A DNA stretch of 52,636 nt from an archaeon (GCA_004212155.1 RXIG01000014.1:1-52636); one strand, 5' to 3'; positions 42,034-50,792 are shown, numbered from the stretch's first letter. Notes: generated by a model not told the origin, from the sequence alone. Numbers and translations are program-made.

Positions 42034-42813
42034 ATGGGCATCGTGGGGAGCCATGTTCGCCAGGTCTACGACGAGGTAGTTGAGTTCGTTTCTTACAAGA
42101 ACAACAAGATCTACCTTGCCATCGTCTCGGCTTTCCTTGTGGGATATCAATCACTTCAGTTCTTTCTCGAACATCCAGATTGGTACGTGACGTTCGATCC
42201 CGGGCTCACAATATGGCTCCAGGAGACGTTCTCGTTCCCACTTCTCGACTATGCCCTCTCATACTATTATCCCATTGGCTTCATCGCATGCCTCGTTCTC
42301 TTGAACTACCTCATGGTCAAGGAGGGAAGCCAAGGATGGAAGTGGGGGTACGCCGTCTTGTGTTGCTGGGTGGCACACCTTGTCATCGAGATGGCCTATC
42401 CCGTCGCTCCTCCTCTGCGCTGGGATTCTGGCGCCCGACCCATTAGGCTTGACGTGTTCCCCTTATCCGATATGCTGGTCAGCGTGAAGTACGGCGGCCT
42501 CCCTTCGGGACACTTCGGATATGTCTTCATAGGTTACCTCATAGCGAGGTACAAGCATATTCGGACGGGGTTGTCATCATATAACAAGTACAAGCTCTTC
42601 CTCCTCGCAAACCTCATCATCACGACGTTTACCGTGCTCTACCTTGGTGAGCACACATGGGAGGACCTCGCTGCATCGTTTTTCATATTTGGAGGCATTT
42701 TCTGGGTATTCTCCCAGTGGATGGAGAAGACCACCGACGTTCACATGCCCGAGCGGTCCCCGCAGCCCGTTCCACAGGCAAATTACGCGGAATCGTATTC
42801 AGAAGAGTCTTAA
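42034..42813 (+). CDS. PAP2-superfamily membrane phosphatase/transferase
   Basis: The 259 residues hold about six membrane helices with the PAP2 signature parts: PSGH in YGGLPSGHFGY and GEHTWEDL (H...D) near the C-terminus, and RWDSGARPIRLD between helices. This divergent PAP2 form includes Aur1-like inositol phosphotransferases, so a role in polar lipid head-group chemistry is possible. A long cytosolic C-terminal tail is Pro/Gln/Ser-rich. Convergent with the ferredoxin gene, overlapping by four bases. Confidence 0.82.
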   Translation: MGIVGSHVRQVYDEVVEFVSYKNNKIYLAIVSAFLVGYQSLQFFLEHPDWYVTFDPGLTIWLQETFSFPLLDYALSYYYPIGFIACLVLLNYLMVKEGSQGWKWGYAVLCCWVAHLVIEMAYPVAPPLRWDSGARPIRLDVFPLSDMLVSVKYGGLPSGHFGYVFIGYLIARYKHIRTGLSSYNKYKLFLLANLIITTFTVLYLGEHTWEDLAASFFIFGGIFWVFSQWMEKTTDVHMPERSPQPVPQANYAESYSEES

Positions 42814-43283
42814 ACTCGGTAGTGCTGTGCTATCGATCCTGCGAACGAACGTTTTCTGTCAACGGCGGTCTTGTCGGCACTCACGTACCTGATCGCGCCG
42901 GTCGGGCATAGCCTGCAGCATTCGGGATCGCCGCCGCACAGGTCGCACTTGAACGCCTTGTGCCGTCTCCTGTCGTAGCCCATACAACCATAGGGGCACG
43001 CCACGAGGCACATCTTGCATCCGATGCACTGCTCCTCCATGACGAGCACTGCGCCCGTTGCCGGGTCGCGCCAGAGCGCGTCGTACTTGCAGGCGTCCAT
43101 GCACGGCGCATCGTCGCAATGGCTGCACACGACGGGCACGCTTACACCCTCCTCGGCCCATATGATCGCATGGATGCGCGATTTGGAGGGCTGACACCTC
43201 TTTTCATGGCGAAGGGAGCATCCGAGCTCGCATATTCTGCACCCCGTGCATTTGTCGACATTAATTTCTATTATCTTTTCCAT
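42810..43283 (-). CDS. Polyferredoxin electron-transfer subunit (HycB/CooF-like)
   Basis: The 157 residues bind probably four [4Fe-4S] clusters: CTGCRICELGCS, CSHCDDAPCMDAC, CIGCKMCLVACPYGC and CDLCGGDPECCRLCPTGAI. Such subunits carry electrons for aldehyde, formate or CO dehydrogenases and hydrogenases. GTG 43292 is possible; ATG 43283 overlaps the upstream FrhB-like gene by 23 bases. The partner enzyme is not obvious; the FrhB-like protein is the likely electron donor or acceptor. Confidence 0.9.
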   Translation of the reverse strand: MEKIIEINVDKCTGCRICELGCSLRHEKRCQPSKSRIHAIIWAEEGVSVPVVCSHCDDAPCMDACKYDALWRDPATGAVLVMEEQCIGCKMCLVACPYGCMGYDRRRHKAFKCDLCGGDPECCRLCPTGAIRYVSADKTAVDRKRSFAGSIAQHYRV

Positions 43284-44250
43284 GTTCACCACGCGTGAGC
43301 TTGCGTTCCTGCTGGAGTTCTATGTCCGCCACTACTACATCATCGTCTGCAACTATATATTTTTTTTCAACAGCGCGCTCGAAGAGACCGGCAGCCTTTC
43401 GCGTCCTCACGACAACGGTCGTATATCCGTCCCCTGTTCCCGCCGACCCGAACGAGATGTCGCAGTTGTGGCAGACGAAGTCTGTGCAGTAGGCACATCC
43501 GTCCACGGCGCATCCCTCGAGCTCGGAGAGCTTTACCTGTCTTTTCGTCCCGTCCTTGAGCGTGATGGCCAGCTCCCTATGGATCTGCATCTTGTCAACG
43601 TCATCGGCATCGATGCCGAGTGTGGCCAGGCGTTCGTTTAGCCGTTCATGGTGGAACGCATTGGTGCAAAAGAGCCCTATGCGAAGCGACACTTCCGGCA
43701 GGAGCCCGATATCCTGGGCATGGGCGAGTCCCATCAGCTGGCACGGAAGCCCGACGAATGCGATGCGCTCATGGGAGCGGGGAAGCAGGGCGAGCGACCC
43801 AGTGGCAGCGTATTTTGACCCCATGGCTGCCCTGGGGTCCGCCCCGATGGTGGAACGGGGCCGTCCGGGCGTCCCAGTAACAGCTGCGATGTGATAGTCA
43901 TCAAGCGATTCAAGGAAGGCGGTGCACGCCCCACCGTCCTGCGCATGGGATGCGACCTGCTCATCGACCGCCCTGGCGCGCCAGATACCGACATGGGTGC
44001 CGACACCCTCGCTCACGACGTGGTTGAGGATGGGGCACACCTGCTTGCAGCGGATGCAGCTTGTCGCGACGGCACTTGGCACCCCCTGTGACTCAATGCT
44101 TGCGCGCACGAGAGGATTCACGAATCGGCGGTCTGTGTTTTTGGGGCACACGGCAGTGCACGTACCACACTGGCAGCATCTGCCTTCTTCGACGATCAGC
44201 GTCTTGAGTTGCGAATCATAGGTACATTCATAAAACGCTCGGGGGCGCAT
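43261..44250 (-). CDS. F420-reducing hydrogenase/dehydrogenase beta subunit-like protein
   Basis: FrhB/FdhB-type flavoprotein, 329 residues, predicted to exchange electrons between coenzyme F420 (or another hydride carrier) and Fe-S clusters. The N-terminal ferredoxin part has CCQCGTCTAVCPKN and CIRCKQVCPI; the FrhB domain shows GLPCQLMGLAHAQ and the conserved CTDFVCHNCDISFG. ATG 44250 lies six bases after GGTGA, which also holds the alaX stop. The chain alaX-frhB-like-polyferredoxin forms one operon. Confidence 0.9.
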   Translation of the reverse strand: MRPRAFYECTYDSQLKTLIVEEGRCCQCGTCTAVCPKNTDRRFVNPLVRASIESQGVPSAVATSCIRCKQVCPILNHVVSEGVGTHVGIWRARAVDEQVASHAQDGGACTAFLESLDDYHIAAVTGTPGRPRSTIGADPRAAMGSKYAATGSLALLPRSHERIAFVGLPCQLMGLAHAQDIGLLPEVSLRIGLFCTNAFHHERLNERLATLGIDADDVDKMQIHRELAITLKDGTKRQVKLSELEGCAVDGCAYCTDFVCHNCDISFGSAGTGDGYTTVVVRTRKAAGLFERAVEKKYIVADDDVVVADIELQQERKLTRGEHGKDNRN

Positions 44251-44255
44251 TAGAT

Positions 44256-44963
44256 TCACCTGAGCCGTATCTCCATACGTTTTCTGCCCTTTCCCTTGTT
44301 GATCGTCTTGGTGGCCTCGATAGCGCCTATCTCTCTCGTCGAACGGACATGCGTGCCCCCGCATGCGTCGAAGTCGATGTTGCCGATGCCAACGATGCGC
44401 ACTGAGCGGATCGCGGACGGAAGCATGTCAAGGCGCGTCTTTGTCGGATCGACCAATCGCTCGGCTTCCTGGCGCGCAACAGCGCGCGTGTCCACCCGAA
44501 GATCTTTGGCGATGAGCTCGTTGGTCTCACGAACAAGGCGTTCGGTCATCTCGGAGTCGAGTTCATCAAGGCCCAGGTCGATGCGTGCCTTTTCCTCCGA
44601 TATCTGATTGCCCGTGATCGATGCGCCGAAGTCGGCATGCGCGCAGTATGCGAGCAGGTGCAGCGACGTATGGTACTTCATCATCGCATAGCGGCGGTCC
44701 CAATCGAGTGCGAGCGTGACATTGTCGCCTTCCCGTATGTCATTGGGCGCCGCGAGATGGACGACCTTGCCGGAGATGCGTTTCATTCCGGCTATTTCAT
44801 AGGTGTTACCGTCGAACTCGAGCATGCCGGTGTCGCAGTCCTGCCCGCCGCCGCCAGGATAGAGGATGGTGCGGTCGAGCACGAGCCCCTCGGGGACAAT
44901 CTCTTCCACGGCAGCCGTCACCGACGTCATGTAGGCATCGTCAAGGTAGAGGAGTTCGGTCAT
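44256..44963 (-). CDS. alaX: AlaX-type alanyl-tRNA editing protein
   Basis: Stand-alone domain that hydrolyses Ser- or Gly-mischarged tRNA-Ala. The 235 residues contain the zinc motif HTSLH and the second half C-GGTHV, plus the N-terminal ILYPGGGGQDCD typical of the longer AlaX-M form. ATG 44963 sits just after a TATA-like CCTTAAATG near 44986-44994, so it is nearly leaderless. First gene of the operon with the FrhB-like protein. Confidence 0.93.
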   Translation of the reverse strand: MTELLYLDDAYMTSVTAAVEEIVPEGLVLDRTILYPGGGGQDCDTGMLEFDGNTYEIAGMKRISGKVVHLAAPNDIREGDNVTLALDWDRRYAMMKYHTSLHLLAYCAHADFGASITGNQISEEKARIDLGLDELDSEMTERLVRETNELIAKDLRVDTRAVARQEAERLVDPTKTRLDMLPSAIRSVRIVGIGNIDFDACGGTHVRSTREIGAIEATKTINKGKGRKRMEIRLR

Positions 44964-45049
44964 GTGTGAGAAGCGACGTGGAAGCATTTAAGGTTTTAGA
45001 CGGGTTGCGGTCGCATAATTATTTATATCCTCGTGCCACAACGAAAACC

Positions 45050-45319
45050 ATGGGCGTGAAGGTTTCGTTCCTAGCACATCTGCGCAATCTTGTTGGTGGA
45101 CCCAGCGTGGAGCTTGACACCAATCCCGCAACGCTCAGGGATGTCATCAAGGAGCTTGGCACGCGATACGGGCCCCAGGTCACCGACGAGGTACTGGAGG
45201 ACGGCGAGGTAAGCGACCTCGTGGTCATACTGAAAAATGGCAACATCACCTACGACCTTGATCAAAAAATAGAGGATGGAGACGAGATAACGATCCTTCC
45301 TCCCGCATTTGGCGGGTAG
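45050..45319 (+). CDS. ThiS/MoaD-like ubiquitin-fold protein (SAMP-type)
   Basis: The 89 residues begin MGVKVSFLAHLRNLVGG and end ILPPAFGG, with the free C-terminal Gly-Gly that is activated by an E1-like enzyme in sulfur transfer or protein tagging. It may deliver sulfur for molybdopterin or act as a small archaeal modifier. The TATA-like ATTATTTATATCC near 45017-45029 is about 27 bases before the ATG. Convergent with the INO1 gene, eight bases apart. Confidence 0.9.
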   Translation: MGVKVSFLAHLRNLVGGPSVELDTNPATLRDVIKELGTRYGPQVTDEVLEDGEVSDLVVILKNGNITYDLDQKIEDGDEITILPPAFGG

Positions 45320-45327
45320 GACGGCGA

Positions 45328-46404
45328 TTAGCGTTCTCGCTCTCCGGATATGAACTCTTCTACCATCTGGTGGCAGACGTCATCAGGGAACTGTTGCGGC
45401 GGATGCTTGAACGAATACGACGAGATGGATATCAGCTGTCCACCCACACCCCTGTCAATGGCGAGCTTTGAAGCACGGATGGCGTCGATCATGACACCGG
45501 CCGAATTTGGGGAATCCTCCACAGAGAGTTTCACATCGAGCTCGAAGGGCACGTCGCCGAACTTCTTTCCTGTCATCTTGATGTAACAGACCTTGTTGTC
45601 CTTGAGGAACGGCACGAAGTCCGATGGTCCGATGCGCAGCGGCACCTTGTAGGGCACGAGCGACTGCACGGCCTCCGTCTTCGAGATCCGCTTCGATGTG
45701 AGGCGCTCCTCCTCGAGCATGTTGTAGAAGTCGGTGTTGCCGCCGATGTTGAGCTGGTACGACTCGATGATCTCCGCGCCACGGTCGATGAACAGGCGTG
45801 AGAGCACCCTGTGCAATATCGTTGCACCGACCTGTGACTTTATGTCGTCGCCGGCGCATGGTATCCCCGCATCACGGAACCTGTCGCCCCACTCATCGGT
45901 AGAACAGATGAACTCCGGCATTCCGTTAACGAATGCAGTATTTGATGCGAGGCATTGTTCGGCGTAGTACCGTGCAGCCTCTGCCGACCCCACTGGCATG
46001 TAGGATACGAGCACATCGGCATTCGTGTCCTCAAGCACCTTGGCGACATCAACGGTCGGAGCATCCTTGTCGATAGGGATGACCTCACCGAGCTTCTTAC
46101 CGATACCATCATGCACGGGCGCCCTCTCGACGGTCACTCCTGTCCTTGGGCCGTCGGAGAACTTCTTCGTGCAGTTCTCGCCTGCGAAGATGGCTTCCTC
46201 GAGAGGAAGGCCTATCTTCCTGTTGTCGACGTCAAACGCGGCGACAGGCTCAATGTCTGAGATCTTGTAGCCGCCGAAGACGTTGTGCATGAGGCCAGGG
46301 ACCAACTGGTCGTTCTCACCTACGTCCTTGTAATACTCGAGTCCCTGGATGAGTGATGAAGCGCAGTTTCCTACACCTGCTATTGCTAAACGTATTTTTC
46401 CCAT
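45328..46404 (-). CDS. Inositol-1-phosphate synthase
   Basis: NAD-dependent enzyme converting glucose 6-phosphate to inositol 1-phosphate. The 358 residues follow the archaeal/mycobacterial form: NAD-binding IAGVGNCASSLIQGLEYY, VSYMPVGSAEAARYYAEQCL, GDDIKSQVGATILHR and SYQLNIGGNTDFYNM. ATG 46404 has GGTGAT five bases upstream and a TATA-like AATATAAAAAG near 46435-46445. It feeds the CDP-alcohol phosphatidyltransferase at 31.4 kb in inositol-lipid synthesis. Confidence 0.96.
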   Translation of the reverse strand: MGKIRLAIAGVGNCASSLIQGLEYYKDVGENDQLVPGLMHNVFGGYKISDIEPVAAFDVDNRKIGLPLEEAIFAGENCTKKFSDGPRTGVTVERAPVHDGIGKKLGEVIPIDKDAPTVDVAKVLEDTNADVLVSYMPVGSAEAARYYAEQCLASNTAFVNGMPEFICSTDEWGDRFRDAGIPCAGDDIKSQVGATILHRVLSRLFIDRGAEIIESYQLNIGGNTDFYNMLEEERLTSKRISKTEAVQSLVPYKVPLRIGPSDFVPFLKDNKVCYIKMTGKKFGDVPFELDVKLSVEDSPNSAGVMIDAIRASKLAIDRGVGGQLISISSYSFKHPPQQFPDDVCHQMVEEFISGERER

Positions 46405-46545
46405 ACAATCACCCTTTATCTTTTGGTGAGATACTCTTTTTATATTTTATGGTTATAAAATAGTGGTGATAGCACATGCCGCAGCATGGCAAAGGGACAA
46501 GTGCTTTAAATCTGTTGATGCCAGATAGGTCGTTACGGTGGCCAT

Positions 46546-47112
46546 ATGACATACGAGAATCCCAATATCCTGGATGTTGTGGGCGAGTACGTCTTTGGGG
46601 TGCTCGCACGACCGCATTACCATGCTGCCATCGAGCGGGCCTTGCTCGCCCCGGACGAGGACGTGCTCGAGTTCGGGAGCGGAGGCGGCACATGTTCCCG
46701 TTTGCTTGCCGATGCGCTCGGGGACGGCGGTTCGCTCACATGCCTCGATATCAGCGAGTACTGGCTCCGAAGGGTTGAGAAACGCATCGGTGACCGCGGC
46801 AACGTGCACTTTCTTCACCAAGACGTCACGAAAGAGCCCATACCCACCGGGTCGTTCGACCTCGTGTTCATCCACTTCGTCCTCCACGACATAGGGCGTT
46901 CCCTTCGAAAGCCTGTCGTCGATGCGCTCGTGAGGGGGCTGCTCCCAGGCGGACGTGTCTTTGTCAGGGAGCCGACGAAGGAGAGCCACGGCATGCCGAT
47001 CGATGAGATACGCGCACTCATGGACGGAGCAGGGTTGCGCGAGACGTATGCCGGCACCGACAAGAAGCTCGTCGTCGGGCCGTTTTTCGAAGCCCTTTAT
47101 GAGAAAGACTGA
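46546..47112 (+). CDS. Class I SAM-dependent methyltransferase, substrate unknown
   Basis: The 188 residues show the Rossmann methyltransferase order: VLEFGSGGGTCSRLLA (motif I), LTCLDIS (motif II), DLVFIHFVLHDI (motif IV) and LLPGGRVFVREP (motif V). It resembles the small-molecule or quinone methyltransferase type; no targeting domain. GGTGG lies eight bases upstream and a TATA-like GCTTTAAATC near 46504-46513. Monocistronic, upstream of tRNA-His. Confidence 0.88.
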   Translation: MTYENPNILDVVGEYVFGVLARPHYHAAIERALLAPDEDVLEFGSGGGTCSRLLADALGDGGSLTCLDISEYWLRRVEKRIGDRGNVHFLHQDVTKEPIPTGSFDLVFIHFVLHDIGRSLRKPVVDALVRGLLPGGRVFVREPTKESHGMPIDEIRALMDGAGLRETYAGTDKKLVVGPFFEALYEKD

Positions 47113-47145
47113 TGAGCGACACTCCGCTCGTGACGGCACCAAAAC

Positions 47146-47154
47146 ATTTAAAAG
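47146..47154 (+). promoter_or_regulatory. TATA-like box of tRNA-His
   Basis: ATTTAAAAG lies about 35 bases before the tRNA. Confidence 0.5.
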
Positions 47155-47184
47155 CCATATCTCGATTGTAGGTAATTGATTAGT

Positions 47185-47262
47185 GGCCGGGGTAGGGTAG
47201 CATGGTTATCCTAAAGGACTGTGGATCCTTTGACTCGGGTTCAAATCTCGGCCCTGGCCCCA
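47185..47262 (+). tRNA. tRNA-His (GTG), CCA encoded
   Basis: Folds as a cloverleaf: acceptor GCCGGGG (47186-47192) with CCCTGGC (47252-47258), anticodon stem AAGGA/TCCTT around loop CTGTGGA with anticodon GTG, and T loop TTCAAAT. An extra G at 47185 (G-1) pairs with C73, the identity mark of tRNA-His. The CCA is encoded at 47260-47262. Confidence 0.93.
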
Positions 47263-47270
47263 TTTAATCT

Positions 47271-47288
47271 GCCTGTAGGCCTTTTTTT
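47271..47288 (+). terminator. Terminator after tRNA-His
   Basis: A short GCCT-GT-AGGC hairpin followed by seven T. Confidence 0.55.
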
Positions 47289-47316
47289 GGGAGACTTCCG
47301 ATATGCTTTTCAGACG

Positions 47317-47680
47317 TCATATCTCCAATGTGGCGCTTCCCCTGCTGGAATGCTGCGCGGTAAATGAGTCGGATCCGCTGTATGCCCATATCAGCGTTGT
47401 CGGACTGTTGGTGGCTATTTCTTTGTCGTAATCGTCGCTCCAGCGAGTGGGCGCATGAACTTCACCGTTGTCACACCTTCTGATTGGCTGCCCCGCCGAT
47501 TCGAGTATGTCGTCCTGACCCCCGAGGTCAGTATCTTTCGGGTGTGGTCCCGAAGCTTCGGTGTCGTAACAGTAGAAAATCGACAACGAACCGTCCTTGA
47601 CCCATGCAATCAGCATGTCCGCGTCCCTCATGCCAAAGGATGGATCAACCCCCACAGAAACTATGCCATCGGTGTCGCCA
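47317..47680 (-). pseudogene. DOMON-domain gene fragment with two frameshifts
   Basis: DOMON domains bind heme or sugars in secreted redox proteins. On the minus strand the frame gives TDGIVSVGVDPSF, MRDADMLIAWVKDGSL and DLGGQDDILES, shifts to another frame for SQSEGVTTVKFMRPLAG, then returns for DDYDKEIATNSPTTLIWAYS and RGSATLEI. The two compensating shifts and the lack of any upstream part of the gene show it is dead. Its 5' end meets the catalase fragment at about 47680 in opposite orientation. Confidence 0.75.
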
Positions 47681-48804
47681 ACAACACGCCAGTGTTCTTC
47701 ATATGCGACCCGTTGAAGTTGCCCGGCTTCATCCATACGCAAAAGCGCAATCCCGCGACGAACTGCAAAGATGCAAACATGTTCTGGGACTTCCTCTCAC
47801 TAACGCCCGAGTCCACTCACCAGGTGAAGATTCTCTTCTCCGATCGCGGCACGCCAGCGACATACAGAAACATGAACGGCTATAGCAGCCATACATACAA
47901 ATGGTACAACGAGGGCGGGGAGGCGTTCTGGGTGAAATACCACTTCAAGACCGATCAGGGCATCAAGAATCTCACGAGACAGGAGGCCGAGGAGATGCGT
48001 GCCAAGTATCCAGACCGTGTCACACACGACCTTTACGAGGCGATAGAACGCGGCGACTACCCCTCATGGACGCTCGAGATGCAGATCATGCCTGTCGAGG
48101 AGGCAGAAAAGTACCGATTCGACGTGTTCGATGTGACCAGAGTATGACCGCATGGCGACTATCCACCTATGAAAGTGGGCAAATTGGTGTTCAATCGCAA
48201 TCAGGAGAACTACTTCGCCGAGGTCGAACAGGTAGCTTATGCCCCCAGCACGCTTGTGCAGGGTATAAGTTCTTTCCCGGACAAGATGCTCCAGGCACGG
48301 CTCTTCTCCCATCACGACACGCACATACACAGACTGGGCCCAAACTACCATCTCATCCACGTGAACTCGCCGAAGAACGTGCCTGAGACAAGCTACCAGC
48401 GAGACGGATTCATGCGTACCGATGCCAGTGGTGGAGGACCGAACTACTGGCCCAATTCGTTCGGCGGATCCACACCGGACATCGCAGCGAGCGAACCTCC
48501 GTTCGAGGTCACGGGAATTGCAGACCGTCATCCATATACGCATCCCAACAACGACGTCGTGCAGCCTGGTAATCTCTATTGCGACGTAATGACCGATATG
48601 GATCGCGAACACCTTGTGGGAAACGTCGTGGACCACCTGGGCGGTGCACAGAAACGCATCCAGCTACGCCAGGTTGCATTGTTCTACAATGCTGAAGAGG
48701 AGTACGGGTCGCGGGTCGCAGAAGGCCTCGGACTCGATGTGGGCAAGGTTGAGAACCTGGCCGGGATGACTAAGGAAGAGAGGGAGCGCGCCACCTCCAG
48801 GTAA
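47680..48804 (+). pseudogene. Catalase pseudogene, lacking the N-terminus and with an internal stop
   Basis: The sequence matches monofunctional heme catalase from NNTPVFF through to a normal C-terminus (MTKEERERATSR). About the first 110-130 residues, with the active-site His and Asn, are missing. A TGA at 48145-48147 replaces the Trp codon in FDVTRV-W-PHGDYP. The proximal heme-ligand region reads RLFSHHDTH where catalases have RLFSYPDTH, so the tyrosine ligand is lost too. The remaining frames are otherwise open, suggesting recent decay. Two separate open frames (47455-48147 and 48169-48804) are parts of this one gene. Confidence 0.9.
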
Positions 48805-48806
48805 GG

Positions 48807-49193
48807 TCATGGCCCGCCCTTTTCATTTTTTGTCTTCAGCAGGGCGATATGCATACTCACAGCAGCAGCTATAATCAGCAAAATGACCTGTACGTAGGCG
48901 CTTGTTACCACCATGAACGCAGAGAACAGTATCGTTACCCATAACAATAGGATGATAGCTATTTTCATCACGAGCGGTATGCCGCGCCCTTCACGGTAGT
49001 TGCGTATGTAATTTCCAAACAATCGATTGCCCAGTAGCCAGTTGTAGAATCTGTCCGAGCTTCGTGCGTAGCATCCTGCAGCTAACAGGAGGAACGGCGT
49101 TGTAGGCAATATGGGAACAAATATGCCTATGACCCCAAGACCGACTGAAACAGAACCAGACACGATGAGCACACCGCGCATCATGCCACCCAT
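48807..49193 (-). CDS. DUF454 (YbaN-like) membrane protein
   Basis: The 128-residue membrane protein has the family signature near the N-terminus (GVIGIFVPILPTTPFLLLAAGCYARSS), then SDRFYNWLLGNRLFGNYIRNYREGRGI, and two further helices. Function unknown. ATG 49193 has GTGAT six bases upstream; GTG 49220 would be a leaderless start from the TATA-like box at 49241-49249, so both remain possible. The stop is two bases past the catalase pseudogene end. Confidence 0.9.
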   Translation of the reverse strand: MGGMMRGVLIVSGSVSVGLGVIGIFVPILPTTPFLLLAAGCYARSSDRFYNWLLGNRLFGNYIRNYREGRGIPLVMKIAIILLLWVTILFSAFMVVTSAYVQVILLIIAAAVSMHIALLKTKNEKGGP

Positions 49194-49240
49194 TCGTATA
49201 TCACTTTCTTGGTAAGGCACGATGTGACTATCGCATTCCT

Positions 49241-49249
49241 TTTTTATAA
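49241..49249. promoter_or_regulatory. TATA-like box between DUF454 and the ferric-reductase-like gene
   Basis: TTTTTATAA on the plus strand (TTATAAAAA on the minus). It fits initiation near 49220 for DUF454 and may also serve the divergent gene. Confidence 0.4.
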
Positions 49250-49323
49250 TTGTGATACCCTATACACTGTTAGTTCCCGTTCAAGACCCCCAATACGTGT
49301 CACACCCAACAAAATCCTTAATA

Positions 49324-50718
49324 GTGGCCGATTATAGTAGGTATGTGGAATTCGAACAGGGCGAAGGCAAGGGTATCATCGGGTGCAATGTATATCCCGC
49401 ACTCCTCAAGGAGCCCCTGGCACGCAGGAAGTTCGTATCCAAAGGACCATTGATCATCATAGCGCTCTCGCTCGTCCCGTTCTTGGTGCTTCTTATTAGC
49501 TACGTGGGTCGCCCAATGCCGTCTGTCCTGCTCTTTTTGGCTAAATCAACGGCATTCCTTGCGTTTGGAGGATTGTCGATGATGTTTCTTCTTTCCTCTC
49601 GTTTCACGTTCATCGATCGCATGTTTCGTGGCCTTGACAAATCATACTTCACCCACCATATCTTGGGGATAGCCGTCACGACCTTTATCGTGCTTCATCC
49701 CCTGTTCCTCGTTCTTAGGTATGGGGGTGTAACAAGCTTTTCCGACCTCTACTTCCTACCATGGAACGGCACGGGCTACCTGCTTGGATACATTGCCCTT
49801 ATCGTCCTTGCGGCGCTCATGTTCCTCACGATGTGTGCACGTCTGCATTATCAGACGTGGCTTACCACCCACAAAGGAATGGGCATCGTGCTCGTGCTTT
49901 CGTTCGTCCATGCCGTGCAGGTCGGCACCGACATCAATTACTCCACGACGTTACAGGCTGTCACGTGGGCATACTTCTCCGTGGGGCTCTCTTGCTTTCT
50001 CTATAAGCTTCTGTTCTATACGCGCACCGCGCCCCATACCACGGGACGCGTGGAGAGGGTGTCCGACCTCGGCAGCGTCACCGATGTCATCGTCGCCGCC
50101 GACGAGATATCACCGGAATTGCGGCCCGGCATGTTCTTCTATATCGATCTTCTCATCTCACGCGGAGAGTCAGAGCTTCACCCTTTCAGCGTATCAAGCA
50201 TACGCGACGGTAGGATACGGTTCTCGATTAAGAAGAGCGGCGATCATACAAAGAGGATCGATCCCTCTCTGGAAGGCGAACGCATACGCATGTACGGCCC
50301 GTATGGCGCTATCGCTAACGCTTACCTGTCATCCTCGCGCCCCATGCTGTGGATCGCAGGAGGCATCGGCATCACGCCGTTCCTCTCGATGCTCGAACAC
50401 GAAAAGCGACACCCCTCCGGGAGGAGCATTACGCTCATATGGTCGGTCACGAAGGTCGACGAGGCCCATTATACGAATGAGCTCGATGAGGTCGCAACAT
50501 CCCTTGATAACGTGACGTACATGTTGTGGTTGTCGGGGCGATCGGGCCGGCTCACCGTCGATAATGTTTTTGAGCATACCGACGTAGACATTTCTTCATC
50601 GATTATCGTCCTCTGTGGCCCCCTGCACATGATGTACGATCTCTCGCGGCAGTTCATGGAGCGAGGGGTGATCTCGCATGATATCATCTTCGAGTCGTTC
50701 GACTACCGCTACGAGTGA
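49324..50718 (+). CDS. Ferric-reductase-like membrane flavoprotein (heme b, FAD, NAD(P)H)
   Basis: An N-terminal six-helix ferric reductase domain carries histidines for two b hemes (HHILGIAVTTFIVLH and THKGMGIVLVLSFVHAVQ). It is followed by an FNR-like domain with FAD motif HPFSVSS (ELHPFSVSSIRDG) and nucleotide-binding GGIGITPFLSML and CGPLHMMYD. It would move electrons from NAD(P)H across the membrane to iron or another acceptor. The frame is open from GTG 49252, but a TATA-like box at 49241 makes a start at GTG 49324 or GTG 49345 more likely. Next to a lost catalase. Confidence 0.85.
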   Translation: MADYSRYVEFEQGEGKGIIGCNVYPALLKEPLARRKFVSKGPLIIIALSLVPFLVLLISYVGRPMPSVLLFLAKSTAFLAFGGLSMMFLLSSRFTFIDRMFRGLDKSYFTHHILGIAVTTFIVLHPLFLVLRYGGVTSFSDLYFLPWNGTGYLLGYIALIVLAALMFLTMCARLHYQTWLTTHKGMGIVLVLSFVHAVQVGTDINYSTTLQAVTWAYFSVGLSCFLYKLLFYTRTAPHTTGRVERVSDLGSVTDVIVAADEISPELRPGMFFYIDLLISRGESELHPFSVSSIRDGRIRFSIKKSGDHTKRIDPSLEGERIRMYGPYGAIANAYLSSSRPMLWIAGGIGITPFLSMLEHEKRHPSGRSITLIWSVTKVDEAHYTNELDEVATSLDNVTYMLWLSGRSGRLTVDNVFEHTDVDISSSIIVLCGPLHMMYDLSRQFMERGVISHDIIFESFDYRYE

Positions 50719-50792
50719 CAAGGATGTGGGGGACACGTTCGTTAATGGCCCCTCGTGAGGACGTCGTGGTGCCACCGTAAAAAAAAACAAAA

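Noticed and set aside
47455..48147. Intact 230-residue gene upstream of a second catalase-like gene
   Set aside because: The first 75 codons are antisense DOMON sequence and the rest is mid-catalase; together with the next frame it is one broken catalase.
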